NCBI GenBank assembly: GCA_964593555.1
Contig: CAZQIC010000052.1
Span: 1 to 29,454, forward strand
Length of the DNA: 29,454 nt
Source: CAZQIC01 sp964593555
Lineage (GTDB): Bacteria > Bacteroidota > Bacteroidia > JAFLBG01
Reading direction: 5' to 3'
Position 1 is the first letter of the stretch. Each line of letters starts with the position of its first letter. Under the pieces are notes generated by a model. It saw only the letters and a list, made by a program, of their open reading frames with translations. It was not told the DNA's origin and did no database searches. Shown piece by piece: positions 1 to 8,153 of this stretch. The position numbers were made by a program, and so were the translations under genes.

Positions 1-16
1 TAAAAAAAAATACGGT

Positions 17-24
17 TACATTTG
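17..24 (+). promoter_or_regulatory. putative Bacteroidota promoter (-7 box) for the paaABCD operon
   Basis: The sequence TACATTTG matches the Bacteroidota sigma factor -7 consensus TAnnTTTG exactly. Transcription would start near position 31, giving a leader of about 45 nt before paaA. The -33 element would lie at or beyond the left edge of the window, so it cannot be verified. If this promoter is real, paaA is the first gene of its transcript. Confidence 0.45.
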
Positions 25-75
25 TTAAAATCAATTAATAGAACCTCCCTATATACATATTTTTAAAAGAATTCT

Positions 76-1029
76 ATGGATAATGTAATTGACCTTGAGA
101 AGCAATTCCAGGAAAAAATAGATAGAGATCAAAGCATTGAGGCGCGCGATTGGATGCCGGATGATTATCGTAAACACCTTGTCAGGCAAATATCCCAGCA
201 TGCACATTCAGAGATCATTGGCATGCAGCCTGAAGGCAATTGGCTTTCACGCGCACCGGGTCTTCGTGCAAAATTAATTTTATTGGCAAAAATCCAGGAT
301 GAAGCAGGACATGGTTTGTATTTATACAGTGCTGCTGAAACCCTTGGTGTATCAAGAGAAGAGATGTTGGATGCATTGCGTACAGGTAAAGCAAAGTACT
401 CTAGTATATTTAATTACCCTACCTTAACATGGGCCGATATGGGTGCCGTTGGCTGGTTGGTGGATGGTGCCGCTATTGTTAATCAGGTAGCCTTACAACG
501 TACTTCATACGGACCATATGCAAGAGCAATGGTGCGCATTTGTAAAGAAGAAAGTTTTCATCAGCGCCAGGGATATGAGATCATGGCTCACCTTGCAAAA
601 GGTACTACAGAACAAAAAGAAATGGCACAGGATGCATTGAACCGCTGGTGGTGGCCATCTATCATGATGTTTGGTCCGCATGATGCTGATTCACCGAATA
701 CTGGTAATGCAGTGAAGTGGAAAATAAAAAGAGAATCAAACGATACACTTCGTCAACGTTTCATTGATAAAACTATTCATCAGGCAGATATAATCGGACT
801 TACTATTCCTGATAAAGATTTGAAGTGGGATGAAACAACCAAACATTATAAATACGGGGAAATAAATTGGGAAGAATTTAATAATGTGGTGAAAGGTAAT
901 GGTCCTTGCAACAAACAAAGATTAGAGCAGTACAACAAAGCATTTGAAGAAGGTGCTTGGGTGAGAGAAGCTGCAGAAGCATACGCAGTTAAGAAAGCAA
1001 AAAAACAACAGCAGGAAATAGCAGCTTAA
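76..1029 (+). CDS. paaA: 1,2-phenylacetyl-CoA epoxidase, catalytic subunit PaaA
   Basis: This is the catalytic di-iron subunit of the multicomponent monooxygenase that epoxidises the aromatic ring of phenylacetyl-CoA in the aerobic phenylacetate pathway, a cytosolic complex with PaaB, PaaC and the reductase PaaE. The 317 residues match the usual length of the family. Two E-x-x-H metal motifs are visible, E76-x-x-H79 (context DEAGHG) and E159-x-x-H162 (context KEESFHQRQG), and E46 is a likely further ligand. The ATG at 76 follows a short AT-rich leader and fits the family N-terminus. It is followed after 11 nt by paaB, then paaC and paaD, the canonical order. The identification rests on both the protein motifs and the gene order. 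Confidence 0.97.
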   Translation: MDNVIDLEKQFQEKIDRDQSIEARDWMPDDYRKHLVRQISQHAHSEIIGMQPEGNWLSRAPGLRAKLILLAKIQDEAGHGLYLYSAAETLGVSREEMLDALRTGKAKYSSIFNYPTLTWADMGAVGWLVDGAAIVNQVALQRTSYGPYARAMVRICKEESFHQRQGYEIMAHLAKGTTEQKEMAQDALNRWWWPSIMMFGPHDADSPNTGNAVKWKIKRESNDTLRQRFIDKTIHQADIIGLTIPDKDLKWDETTKHYKYGEINWEEFNNVVKGNGPCNKQRLEQYNKAFEEGAWVREAAEAYAVKKAKKQQQEIAA

Positions 1030-1040
1030 TAAGAAAGATC

Positions 1041-1334
1041 ATGTCAACAAAAGATACTCAGTTTCAGGTGTGGGAAGTTTTTATTCAAACAAAACCGGGC
1101 CTTCCATACAAGCATGCAGGAAATGTGCATGCGTCCGATAAAGAAATGGCATTGCAGAATGCAAGGGATCTGTATACACGCAGAAATGAAGGTACAAGTA
1201 TCTGGGTAGTTCCATCCAATGCTATTGTGGCTTCAAATCCTAATGACAGCGAAATGCTTTTTGATCCAGCTAATGATAAAGTTTACAGGCATCCTACTTT
1301 TTATATAATGCCTGAAGGCTCAAAACACATTTAA
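1041..1334 (+). CDS. paaB: 1,2-phenylacetyl-CoA epoxidase subunit PaaB
   Basis: PaaB is a small non-catalytic subunit of the phenylacetyl-CoA epoxidase, thought to bridge PaaAC heterodimers. The 97-residue length is typical (about 95). Recognisable family features are the start WEVFIQTKPGLPYKHAGNVHA, the core DKEMALQNARDLYTRRNEG, and the SIWVVPS segment. It lies 11 nt after paaA and only 3 nt before paaC, so translation is probably coupled within one operon. Confidence 0.95.
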   Translation: MSTKDTQFQVWEVFIQTKPGLPYKHAGNVHASDKEMALQNARDLYTRRNEGTSIWVVPSNAIVASNPNDSEMLFDPANDKVYRHPTFYIMPEGSKHI

Positions 1335-1337
1335 GAG

Positions 1338-2096
1338 ATGGATAAGAACGAAGCATTATTTAAATACGCATTGCGCTTAGGTGATAATGGATTGATCCTC
1401 GGACATCGTTTGTCAGAGTGGTGCAGCAAAGGTCCGTTTTTAGAGGAGGATCTCGCACTATCAAATATGGCGCTGGATCTTATTGGAAGATCGCAGGCTA
1501 TGCTGAATTATGCGGCCACGGTTGAGGGGAAGGGCAGGACAGATGATGATCTTGCATTTAAAAGAGCAGAGAGGCAATTTTTAAATAACCTTTTGCACGA
1601 GCAGCCTAACGGTGATTTTGCGCATACAATGATCCGCCAGTTATTTAATTCTGCTTTTGAATTATTTTTTTTCGAAGAACTTGCTAAAAGTAAAGATGAA
1701 ACCTTCGCAGGCGTTGCAGCTAAAACTGTTAAAGAAGTAAAATATCATTTACGTCATGCGAGCGAATGGATACCTCGCCTTGGAGAAGGAACAGAAGAAA
1801 GTCATGCGCGTACTCAAAAAGCTATTGATAATTTATGGACTTATACCGGTGAACTTTTTGAAATGGATGAAGTAGATCAGGTGCTAATTAAAGAAGGCAT
1901 TGCGGTTGATATGAGTGCGCTAAAGTCTAAATGGGAAAAACAAGTACGGTCAGTTATAGAAGGTGCGACATTAAAATTACCTGCGGGTGGTTTTATGCAG
2001 ACTGGAAGTCGTAAAGGTTTACATAGTGAACATTTAGGTTTCTTGTTAGCTGAAATGCAGTACTTGCCAAGGGCATACCCAGATGCAAAATGGTAA
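1338..2096 (+). CDS. paaC: 1,2-phenylacetyl-CoA epoxidase subunit PaaC
   Basis: PaaC is the structural partner of PaaA. It has the ferritin-like fold but does not carry the active di-iron site; it supports PaaA and substrate binding. The 252-residue product has the hallmark N-terminal helices (LRLGDNGLILGHRLSEW followed by LEEDLALSNMALDLIGRSQ), a central FNSAFELFFFEEL helix and the C-terminal GLHSEHLGFLLAEMQ helix. It starts 3 nt after paaB, and its last 14 nt overlap the start of paaD, consistent with tight translational coupling. Confidence 0.96.
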   Translation: MDKNEALFKYALRLGDNGLILGHRLSEWCSKGPFLEEDLALSNMALDLIGRSQAMLNYAATVEGKGRTDDDLAFKRAERQFLNNLLHEQPNGDFAHTMIRQLFNSAFELFFFEELAKSKDETFAGVAAKTVKEVKYHLRHASEWIPRLGEGTEESHARTQKAIDNLWTYTGELFEMDEVDQVLIKEGIAVDMSALKSKWEKQVRSVIEGATLKLPAGGFMQTGSRKGLHSEHLGFLLAEMQYLPRAYPDAKW

Positions 2097-2586
2097 AGTA
2101 AATTACTCCAACGAGGAGATCATGGGTTTTCTTTCTGAAATTCCTGATCCTGAAATTCCTGTTATCACCATCAAAGAGTTAGGTATTTTACAAGGTGTGG
2201 TACAAAACGCCGATGGATGTATTGTTTCTATTACACCTACGTATACAGGCTGCCCTGCCATGAAGGCTATTGAAGATGATGTAAAAAAGATGCTTCATGA
2301 AAAAGGAATTGAAAAAGTGAGTGTTAAGTTGTTGTACTCTCCCGCATGGACAACCGATTGGATAAGTGATGAAGCAAAAGAAAAATTAAGAGTTTATGGT
2401 ATTGCTCCTCCCGCAAAAATCACAGCCGATAAAGGAGCATTACTAGGAAAACCGAAAATACTCGCCTGTCCGCGTTGCAATTCTTCAAATGTTGAAATGA
2501 TAAGTCAGTTTGGTTCTACAGCCTGTAAAGCCTTATATAAGTGTCTTGATTGTAAAGAGCCTTTTGATTATTTTAAATGCATTTAA
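2083..2586 (+). CDS. paaD: phenylacetyl-CoA epoxidase maturation factor PaaD (MIP18/DUF59 family)
   Basis: PaaD is required for an active epoxidase and belongs to the DUF59/MIP18 family linked to metal or Fe-S cluster assembly. The 167 residues have the DUF59 domain at roughly residues 10-100, including IPDPEIPVITIKELGIL and the TYTGCPAM motif with its conserved Cys. A C-terminal zinc-ribbon-like module follows from about 126, with Cys pairs in ACPRCNSSN and KCLDCKEPF and a final Cys near the terminus. The start at 2083 overlaps paaC by 14 nt. An internal ATG at 2122 would remove the N-terminal helix, so 2083 is preferred. It is the last gene before a hairpin, so probably the end of the transcript. 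Confidence 0.94.
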   Translation: MQNGKVNYSNEEIMGFLSEIPDPEIPVITIKELGILQGVVQNADGCIVSITPTYTGCPAMKAIEDDVKKMLHEKGIEKVSVKLLYSPAWTTDWISDEAKEKLRVYGIAPPAKITADKGALLGKPKILACPRCNSSNVEMISQFGSTACKALYKCLDCKEPFDYFKCI

Positions 2587-2596
2587 TAAACGATCG

Positions 2597-2655
2597 ATGA
2601 AAGTCTGTGACATCTGTGGTGCGTTTTTTTTACCACGGATTACACAGACTTTCAC
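2597..2655. repeat. imperfect 24-nt inverted repeat with T-run loop downstream of paaD
   Basis: The arms at 2597-2620 and 2632-2655 are complementary at about 20 of 24 positions. The 11-nt loop starts GCG and is followed by eight T. The stem begins 10 nt after the paaD stop, so it could end the paaABCD transcript. However, the T-run sits in the loop instead of after the stem, which is atypical for a Rho-independent terminator. The arm sequence (AGTCTGTG, ATCTGTGGT) resembles a dispersed intergenic palindrome that I recall from other Bacteroidota genomes. That comparison comes from memory and was not searched. Confidence 0.7.
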
Positions 2656-2699
2656 AGATTAATATAAACAAATAGTAAATCAGTAATATTATTTTTTAC

Positions 2700-4100
2700 T
2701 TGTTCAGTCTCTCCGAAAAAAATGTAAAAGTGTTGTTGTGCATAGCAGCACTGTGCAGTTTATTTACTTATTGCATTATATCTTATTTTATTTTTCCCGT
2801 GGCAGATGACCTGAGTTATGCCCAGCAAGGTTTGGATAATATCTGGTCGCATTATAAAATTAATTACCTGAACTGGTGTGGTAGATATTTTTCCAATTTT
2901 TTGATATTGCTGAATTGTTACATTTCTACCAATATAGTTCTCTATCGTTTGTATCCCGTATTTCTTATTGTTATTACATTTCTGTCGGTATATGTATTTA
3001 TAAAACGTTTAAATAAAAATGTAAATGCAGGGCTGCCCGTATTTTTATTTTCTCTTTTATTTATTTCCCTTTATTTAAACATGATGCCCCAAACCGCTGA
3101 AGGTTTGTATTGGTACACTGGTTCTGCAACATACATTTTACCTGCTTTTCTATTTATACTTTATGTCTTGTTAATGATTCAATATTTTAAAGGAGCATTT
3201 GTTCTCAATAAGTTTTTTCATGTTTTTTTGATGGCAATTTTAGTTGTGCTCATTGTTGGTTTTAATGAGGCCTTAATGCTTTTGTTTACTTGTCTGCATG
3301 GTATTTTATTTCTTTTCCTTAAAAAAAATGGAAAAAGAAGTTCATGGTTTGTATTGATATTTATGCTCTTGTGTATTGCATTCGGACTCATCATTATTCT
3401 TGCACCGGGCAATGAAAATCGTTCCGGATTTTTTCCGGAGAAGCACAGGTTCTTTTATTCTCTTTCATTTGCATGTATACATACTGTCCGCTTTTTCGCA
3501 AAATGGATAGTTAGTTTTCCATTAATATTGTTTTCATTTCTATATCTGCCGTATGCAAAAAAGATCAATGAGTCTTTTGACATTAGAAAATTAAGTTCAC
3601 TCCCTTGGTTCTTTATTCTTGGCTTTTTACTTTTTATTCCATTCTGTGCAGTTTTTCCTCCATATTGGGCAACAGGTATGCTGGGGCAGTATCGTACACT
3701 CAATACAGTGCTCATTGTTTTTTTACTAGCTTGGATATTATTTCTGCATATCATCGCTGATAAATATTTAAATGATCAGGAGGTTGAAGTGCTAAGTACA
3801 AGAAAAATAAAATTAATGCTTTCAACATTCCTGATATTGTCTTTGTTCTTAACGGGTAATGGCGGAACGGTGATGTATGACCTGTTTTCGGGTAAGGCTA
3901 AAAGATTTAAAGAACAGCAAACGCAACGCAATGAAATGTTTGTAGAGGCTAAAAGAAGTGGACAGGGTTCAATCGCAGTAGATTTACTCAGAGATAAACC
4001 AGAATCAATTTTTGTATTGGATTTAACTGTTGATTCAACACATTGGATAAATTACAGCTATGCCTCATATTACGGATTAAATAGCGTGAAAGGCAAATAA
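2700..4100 (+). CDS. DUF6056-like polytopic membrane protein
   Basis: The 466-residue product has about ten hydrophobic segments, the first at about residues 10-33. A conserved-looking first extracytoplasmic loop contains VADDLSYA (D36, D37) and NWCGRYFSN (R62). An acidic pair in the first loop plus many membrane helices resembles the GT-C glycosyltransferase architecture and the DUF6056 family often seen in Bacteroidota. A short soluble tail (about 390-466) follows. The start is uncertain: the TTG at 2700 gives a sensible N-terminus just before the first membrane helix, and no in-frame ATG lies nearby. It sits between paaD and paaG in the same direction but has no known role in phenylacetate catabolism. 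Its specific function is unknown. Confidence 0.72.
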   Translation: MFSLSEKNVKVLLCIAALCSLFTYCIISYFIFPVADDLSYAQQGLDNIWSHYKINYLNWCGRYFSNFLILLNCYISTNIVLYRLYPVFLIVITFLSVYVFIKRLNKNVNAGLPVFLFSLLFISLYLNMMPQTAEGLYWYTGSATYILPAFLFILYVLLMIQYFKGAFVLNKFFHVFLMAILVVLIVGFNEALMLLFTCLHGILFLFLKKNGKRSSWFVLIFMLLCIAFGLIIILAPGNENRSGFFPEKHRFFYSLSFACIHTVRFFAKWIVSFPLILFSFLYLPYAKKINESFDIRKLSSLPWFFILGFLLFIPFCAVFPPYWATGMLGQYRTLNTVLIVFLLAWILFLHIIADKYLNDQEVEVLSTRKIKLMLSTFLILSLFLTGNGGTVMYDLFSGKAKRFKEQQTQRNEMFVEAKRSGQGSIAVDLLRDKPESIFVLDLTVDSTHWINYSYASYYGLNSVKGK

Positions 4101-4132
4101 TTTCTAACTTAGAATGTTTAAATCCCTTTAAC

Positions 4133-4909
4133 ATGGAAACAATTATTACAGAGATCTCCGGCGGTGTATTAGTTATTAAACACAATCGTCCAGATAAATT
4201 TCATAGTTATAATCGTGAAATGGCTATGCAGCTGCAAGCTGCATTGGATCAGGCAGCTTCCGATCCTGCTATCCGTGCGGTTTATCTTACTGCCGATGGT
4301 AAAGCGTTTTGTGCAGGTCAGGATCTTGCAGAAGCAGTTGACGATAGCGGTCCCGGGATAAAAAAAATTGTAGAAGAACATTATAATCCTATCATAAGAA
4401 AAATACGTTTACTTGAGAAGCCTGTAGTATGTGCGGTTAATGGTATAGCTGCCGGTGCTGGTGCTAATATTGCATTGGCGTGTGATATAGTGGTAGCAGG
4501 CGCTTCAGCGTCTTTTATTCAGGCATTCAGCAAAATTGGATTGATACCAGATAGTGGCGGAACATTTTATTTACCTCGTCTTGTTGGTTTTCAAAAAGCT
4601 ACTGCATTGATGATGCTTGGTGATAAAGTTACTGCCATAGAGGCTTTACAAATGGGTATGATCTACAAAGTATTTGATGATGCTTTGTTGCAACAGGAGG
4701 GAATGGCATTAGCTAATACTTTAGCTCAAATGCCAACGAAAGCCCTGGGAATAACCAAGCGCTTGTTAAATGAATCCATGTTCAATAACCTCGAAGATCA
4801 ATTGGAGGCCGAAGGTAAAGGCCAAGTCGAGGCTGCTTCTACCTATGATAATGCAGAAGGCGTAAAAGCTTTTCTGGAAAAACGCAGACCAGTTTTTAAA
4901 GGAGAATAA
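4133..4909 (+). CDS. paaG: 1,2-epoxyphenylacetyl-CoA isomerase PaaG (crotonase family)
   Basis: PaaG converts the ring epoxide made by PaaABCE into the oxepin-CoA, the substrate for ring opening. The 258-residue product is a full crotonase. The oxyanion-hole segments are AGQDL (about 61-65) and AAGAGAN (about 107-112), and the catalytic Asp is D140 in SKIGLIPDSGG, matching the isomerase-type Asp of E. coli PaaG. The N-terminal HNRPDKFHSYNREM is also typical of PaaG. Its position 3' of paaABCD and 5' of paaH supports this over a general fatty-acid enoyl-CoA hydratase such as PaaF, which remains the main alternative. Confidence 0.88.
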   Translation: METIITEISGGVLVIKHNRPDKFHSYNREMAMQLQAALDQAASDPAIRAVYLTADGKAFCAGQDLAEAVDDSGPGIKKIVEEHYNPIIRKIRLLEKPVVCAVNGIAAGAGANIALACDIVVAGASASFIQAFSKIGLIPDSGGTFYLPRLVGFQKATALMMLGDKVTAIEALQMGMIYKVFDDALLQQEGMALANTLAQMPTKALGITKRLLNESMFNNLEDQLEAEGKGQVEAASTYDNAEGVKAFLEKRRPVFKGE

Positions 4910-4964
4910 TTTTCAATTTTAATGGAATTGTTTTTGATATACAACTTGCTAAAGTCTGTATGTT

Positions 4965-5876
4965 ATGAACCTTTCGTTAAAAATTGATACTGTCGATAAT
5001 ATTTCCCCCGAAGATTTTAAAAGAGACTATTTTATTCCTCAAAAACCTTTGCTTATCAAAGGAGGATTGGTAAAACAATCGCCCGCTTCCGGTAAATGGT
5101 CAATTCAGTTTATTAAAGAAATTATGGGCGAACTGGAAGTAGATATCTATGATAACAAAAGTGGGAACAGTAAATATTCGGCTTATACAGAGGGTGATTT
5201 GCGGATGAAATTCGCCAATTATGTAGATATAATTACTCAGGATAAGCCTACAGACCTGAGAATGTTTTTGTTTAATGGTTTTAAATATCGCCCCGGTTTA
5301 AGAAAAGATTTTCCTTGTCCGTCTTTATTTAAAGGACTTTTAAATAAGGTTGGATTTATGTTTTTTGGCGGCAAAGGAACCACAGTTCGTATGCACCAGG
5401 ATATGGATATGTCAAACGTATTATTAACACAGTTCGTTGGTCGTAAGCGAGTTGTGCTTTTTGATCCCGTGTACTCTTCATTGTTGTATCGTATGCCTTT
5501 CAATACATTTAGTATTGTGAACATGGAAGATCCCGATTTTGAAAAATATCCGGGTCTTAATTATGTAAAAGGGTATGATATAACAATGGAGCCGGGTGAT
5601 TCATTATTTATGCCAAGTGGTTATTGGCATTACATTACTTACCTGGAAGGAGGCTTTGCGGTGAGTTATAGGAAACTTACTTCGACCATGGCTTCTCGTT
5701 TACAGGGCCTGTGTAATTTGACCGTGCTTATGTGGCTGGATAAATTGCTAAGTAAACTTATTCCTGCTAAATGGGCCTCTTACAAAGAATCCCTTGCCGT
5801 TGATAGAGCAGAGAGAACCATTACTGATATGGAGAATATTGATAATGTGCTTGCAGCCTATCTTTATCAACGATAA
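4965..5876 (+). CDS. cupin_8/JmjC-like Fe(II)/2-oxoglutarate-dependent oxygenase domain protein
   Basis: The 303-residue protein begins with the cupin_8 entry motif (FIPQKPLLIKGG, about residues 23-34) and carries the metal-binding triad H144-x-D146 (RMHQDMDMSN) and H222 (PSGYWHYITYL). The jelly-roll strands lie between them, including RKRVVLFDP and MEPGDSLFMPSGYW. Family members hydroxylate protein or tRNA side chains, but the substrate cannot be read from the sequence. It lies between paaG and paaH on the same strand with 55 nt and 81 nt spacers, so it may be co-transcribed with paaG. Whether it takes part in phenylacetate degradation is unknown. Confidence 0.85.
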   Translation: MNLSLKIDTVDNISPEDFKRDYFIPQKPLLIKGGLVKQSPASGKWSIQFIKEIMGELEVDIYDNKSGNSKYSAYTEGDLRMKFANYVDIITQDKPTDLRMFLFNGFKYRPGLRKDFPCPSLFKGLLNKVGFMFFGGKGTTVRMHQDMDMSNVLLTQFVGRKRVVLFDPVYSSLLYRMPFNTFSIVNMEDPDFEKYPGLNYVKGYDITMEPGDSLFMPSGYWHYITYLEGGFAVSYRKLTSTMASRLQGLCNLTVLMWLDKLLSKLIPAKWASYKESLAVDRAERTITDMENIDNVLAAYLYQR

Positions 5877-5928
5877 AGGACCTTTATTTTATTCATATTT
5901 TTTTCCTTTCACCCATCACTTTGCTTGC

Positions 5929-5936
5929 TATATTTG
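5929..5936 (+). promoter_or_regulatory. putative Bacteroidota -7 promoter element upstream of paaH
   Basis: TATATTTG matches the TAnnTTTG consensus exactly. A transcript would start near 5943 and give a leader of about 15 nt before the paaH ATG at 5958. No good TTTG is seen 19-20 nt upstream, where the sequence is only T-rich. This suggests paaH can be transcribed apart from the upstream paa genes. Confidence 0.42.
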
Positions 5937-5957
5937 TTACTTATACAATAAGCAGGC

Positions 5958-7127
5958 ATGTTCAATAAAAATTCAGTTATAGGTATTGTGGGTTCAGGTG
6001 CCATGGGTTCCGGAATTGCACAGGTTGCAGCTGCTGCGGGGCACAAAGTAATTATTTACGATACCAGTAAAGAAGCGCTTGACCGGGCAAAGAATAATTT
6101 ATCAGCAACATTAAAAAAATTAGTAGAAAAGCAAAAGATAACACAGCAGGTTGCCGATAATATTGTTTCCTCGATTTCTTATGCTACTGATCTATCTGCA
6201 TTTTCTTCCTGCGCAATTATTATTGAAGCAATTATAGAAGTGTTGGATATAAAACAAAAATTGTTTGCTCAGTTAGAAAACGCTGTTTCGCCAACTTGTG
6301 TTTTGGCTAGTAATACATCTTCATTATCTATTGCCAGCATAGCAGCTGAATGTAAAAATTCGGGTAGGGTAGTGGGGATACATTTTTTTAATCCTGCTCC
6401 GTTAATGCCATTGGTGGAAATCATTCCTGCCATTACAAGTGATAATAGTATAGTTAAAGCTGCGAAAGAATTGGTTGATAGCTGGGGAAAAGTAACGGTT
6501 CTTGCAAAAGATACCCCCGGATTTATTGTCAATCGTGTTGCGCGTACATTTTACGGAGAAAGTATACGCATTTATGAAGAAGGCATTGCAGACTTTGCAA
6601 CAATAGACTGGGCAATGAAACAGTTCGGAGGATTTAAAATGGGGCCTTTTGAACTAATGGATTTCATTGGTAATGATATTAATTACAAAGTGACCGAAAC
6701 AGTATGGCAGCAGTTTTTTTACGAGGCACGTTTCAAACCATCCTTAACACAAAAAAGATTGTATGAGGCAAAACGTTTCGGGCGTAAATCCGGCAGGGGA
6801 TATTATGATTATAGTGAAGGAGCTGTAATGCCCGAACCAAATAAGGATGAACAATTGGGAAAAGAAATTTTTAACCGGGTAATTGTAATGTTGATGAATG
6901 AAGCTGTCGATTCTTTGTATTTGCAATTGGCTTCTGCTAAAGATATTGATCTTGCTATGACAAAGGGAGTTAATTATCCGAAAGGGTTATTACAATGGGC
7001 AGATGAGTTGGGAGCCGATTGGGTTTACAACAAGTTAAATTTATTGTTTGAAGAATACCGTGAAGAACGTTATAGGCCTTGTGTTTTGTTAAAGCGTATG
7101 GCTGCAGGTAAACATAAGTTTTATTAA
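5958..7127 (+). CDS. paaH: 3-hydroxyacyl-CoA dehydrogenase (PaaH)
   Basis: This NAD-dependent dehydrogenase probably oxidises 3-hydroxyadipyl-CoA to 3-oxoadipyl-CoA in phenylacetate catabolism. The 389-residue product has a Rossmann domain with GxGxxG (GSGAMGSG, about 12-19), and a catalytic core with S119/N120-region residues, H142 and N145 (GIHFFNPAP). Two C-terminal 3HCDH domains follow, starting about residue 190 (VNRVARTFYGES) and about 300 (NRVIVMLMNEAVDSL). It is shorter than the E. coli PaaH (about 475) but has both helical domains. The assignment to the paa pathway over general beta-oxidation comes from its neighbours. Confidence 0.88.
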   Translation: MFNKNSVIGIVGSGAMGSGIAQVAAAAGHKVIIYDTSKEALDRAKNNLSATLKKLVEKQKITQQVADNIVSSISYATDLSAFSSCAIIIEAIIEVLDIKQKLFAQLENAVSPTCVLASNTSSLSIASIAAECKNSGRVVGIHFFNPAPLMPLVEIIPAITSDNSIVKAAKELVDSWGKVTVLAKDTPGFIVNRVARTFYGESIRIYEEGIADFATIDWAMKQFGGFKMGPFELMDFIGNDINYKVTETVWQQFFYEARFKPSLTQKRLYEAKRFGRKSGRGYYDYSEGAVMPEPNKDEQLGKEIFNRVIVMLMNEAVDSLYLQLASAKDIDLAMTKGVNYPKGLLQWADELGADWVYNKLNLLFEEYREERYRPCVLLKRMAAGKHKFY

Positions 7128-7163
7128 AGATACCGCTCAAAAATATTTAAAGAACCAAATCTC

Positions 7164-7652
7164 ATGTCTATCGTAACCGAGATATCTGTTGCATATTACG
7201 ATTCACCTTTAGGTTCACTCGAACTTAAAGCGAGTGACAAAGGAATTGTTTCGGTATTTTTTAAGGGCGATTATAAATCTACTCCAAGTGACAATCCTTT
7301 TATAAAAAAATGTGTGGAGCAATTGGATGAATACTTTGCCAAGAAGCGCACAATATTCGATCTGCCATTTGATTTAAACGGGACAACTTTTCAGCGAAAT
7401 GTCTGGAATGAATTACTTAAAATTCCTTTTGGCCGCACAGTTTCTTATATCCGTATTGCAAGAGCATTGGGCGATGAAGGTACTGTAAGGGCCGTAGGAG
7501 CTGCCAATGGAAAAAATAAAATTGCGATCATTATTCCCTGTCACCGTGTTATTGGTGCCGACGGTTCTATAGTAGGTTATGCGGGCGGTATAGATAGAAA
7601 ACAATGGCTGCTCGATTTTGAAAAAAATATTTCGCAGCCAAAATTATTTTAA
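7164..7652 (+). CDS. ogt: methylated-DNA--[protein]-cysteine S-methyltransferase
   Basis: This suicide DNA-repair protein transfers alkyl groups from O6-alkylguanine to its own cysteine. The 162-residue product has the diagnostic active-site motif IPCHRVIG with C126. It also has the winged-helix DNA-binding core FQRNVWNELLKIPFGRTVSY with the Arg finger region (TVRAVGAAN). It is a stand-alone Ogt-type protein without an Ada domain. It starts 36 nt after paaH and is followed directly by a palindromic repeat and then paaI. Confidence 0.95.
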   Translation: MSIVTEISVAYYDSPLGSLELKASDKGIVSVFFKGDYKSTPSDNPFIKKCVEQLDEYFAKKRTIFDLPFDLNGTTFQRNVWNELLKIPFGRTVSYIRIARALGDEGTVRAVGAANGKNKIAIIIPCHRVIGADGSIVGYAGGIDRKQWLLDFEKNISQPKLF

Positions 7653-7654
7653 CC

Positions 7655-7708
7655 CTTCGACTCCGCTCAAGGTGACAGTTGATTTGTCACATCGAGCTTG
7701 TCGAGATG
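7655..7708. repeat. dispersed palindromic element, family A, diverged copy
   Basis: The left arm (7655-7677, ending GCTCAAGGTGACA) and right arm (7685-7708, starting TGTCACATCGAGCTTG) are imperfectly complementary around a 7-nt loop GTTGATT. The right arm carries the same CGAGCTTGTCGAGA core as the copies at 15967-16018 and 21403-21454. It starts 3 nt after the ogt stop and ends 22 nt before the paaI ATG, filling most of the spacer. Confidence 0.85.
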
Positions 7709-7730
7709 CGAGAACAAAAAATATTATAGC

Positions 7731-8153
7731 ATGGAAAAAACATTAGCCGAAAAAGTAGTAGATAAAATGTATAACAGCGATTGGTTCAGCCAATGGTTGG
7801 GTATAGAACGTGTTGAAATAAAACCAGGACGCTGTGTGTTAAAAATGAAAATACGGAAGGAAATGCTCAATGGTTTTGCAATAGCGCATGGTGGTATAAC
7901 TTACTCACTTGCCGATAGTGCCTTAGCCTTTGCTTCCAATTCACATGGCCGCATGAGTGTTTCTATTGAAACTTCTATATCACATGTGATATCTCTTAAA
8001 GAGGGCGATGAAATTACGGCAGTAGCAGAAGAAAAAAGTATCACAAATAAATTGGGCATTTACGATATTAAGATCACTAGCCAGGAAAATAAAGTAGTGG
8101 CGCTTTTTAAAGGCACCGTTTACCGCACCAGTAAAGATTGGGATCTAGCGTGA
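7731..8153 (+). CDS. paaI: hotdog-fold acyl-CoA thioesterase PaaI
   Basis: PaaI hydrolyses ring-hydroxylated or dead-end phenylacetyl-CoA thioesters and acts as a safety valve for CoA in the paa pathway. The 140-residue protein from the ATG at 7731 has the signature NGFAIAHGGITYSLADSALAFASNS, with H53-G-G and catalytic D62 where E. coli PaaI has D61. The reading frame extends upstream to a TTG at 7698, but that codon lies inside the palindromic repeat and adds residues with no family counterpart, so the ATG was chosen. The 3' end overlaps the convergent sixA-like gene by 9 nt. Confidence 0.9.
   Translation: MEKTLAEKVVDKMYNSDWFSQWLGIERVEIKPGRCVLKMKIRKEMLNGFAIAHGGITYSLADSALAFASNSHGRMSVSIETSISHVISLKEGDEITAVAEEKSITNKLGIYDIKITSQENKVVALFKGTVYRTSKDWDLA

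Noticed and set aside
5794..5982. 62-codon frame between the JmjC-like gene and paaH
   Set aside because: It overlaps the ends of both well-supported genes in another frame and has no recognisable features.
7698..7730. Upstream TTG start for paaI
   Set aside because: The TTG lies in the palindromic repeat and the added 11 residues have no counterpart in PaaI proteins.
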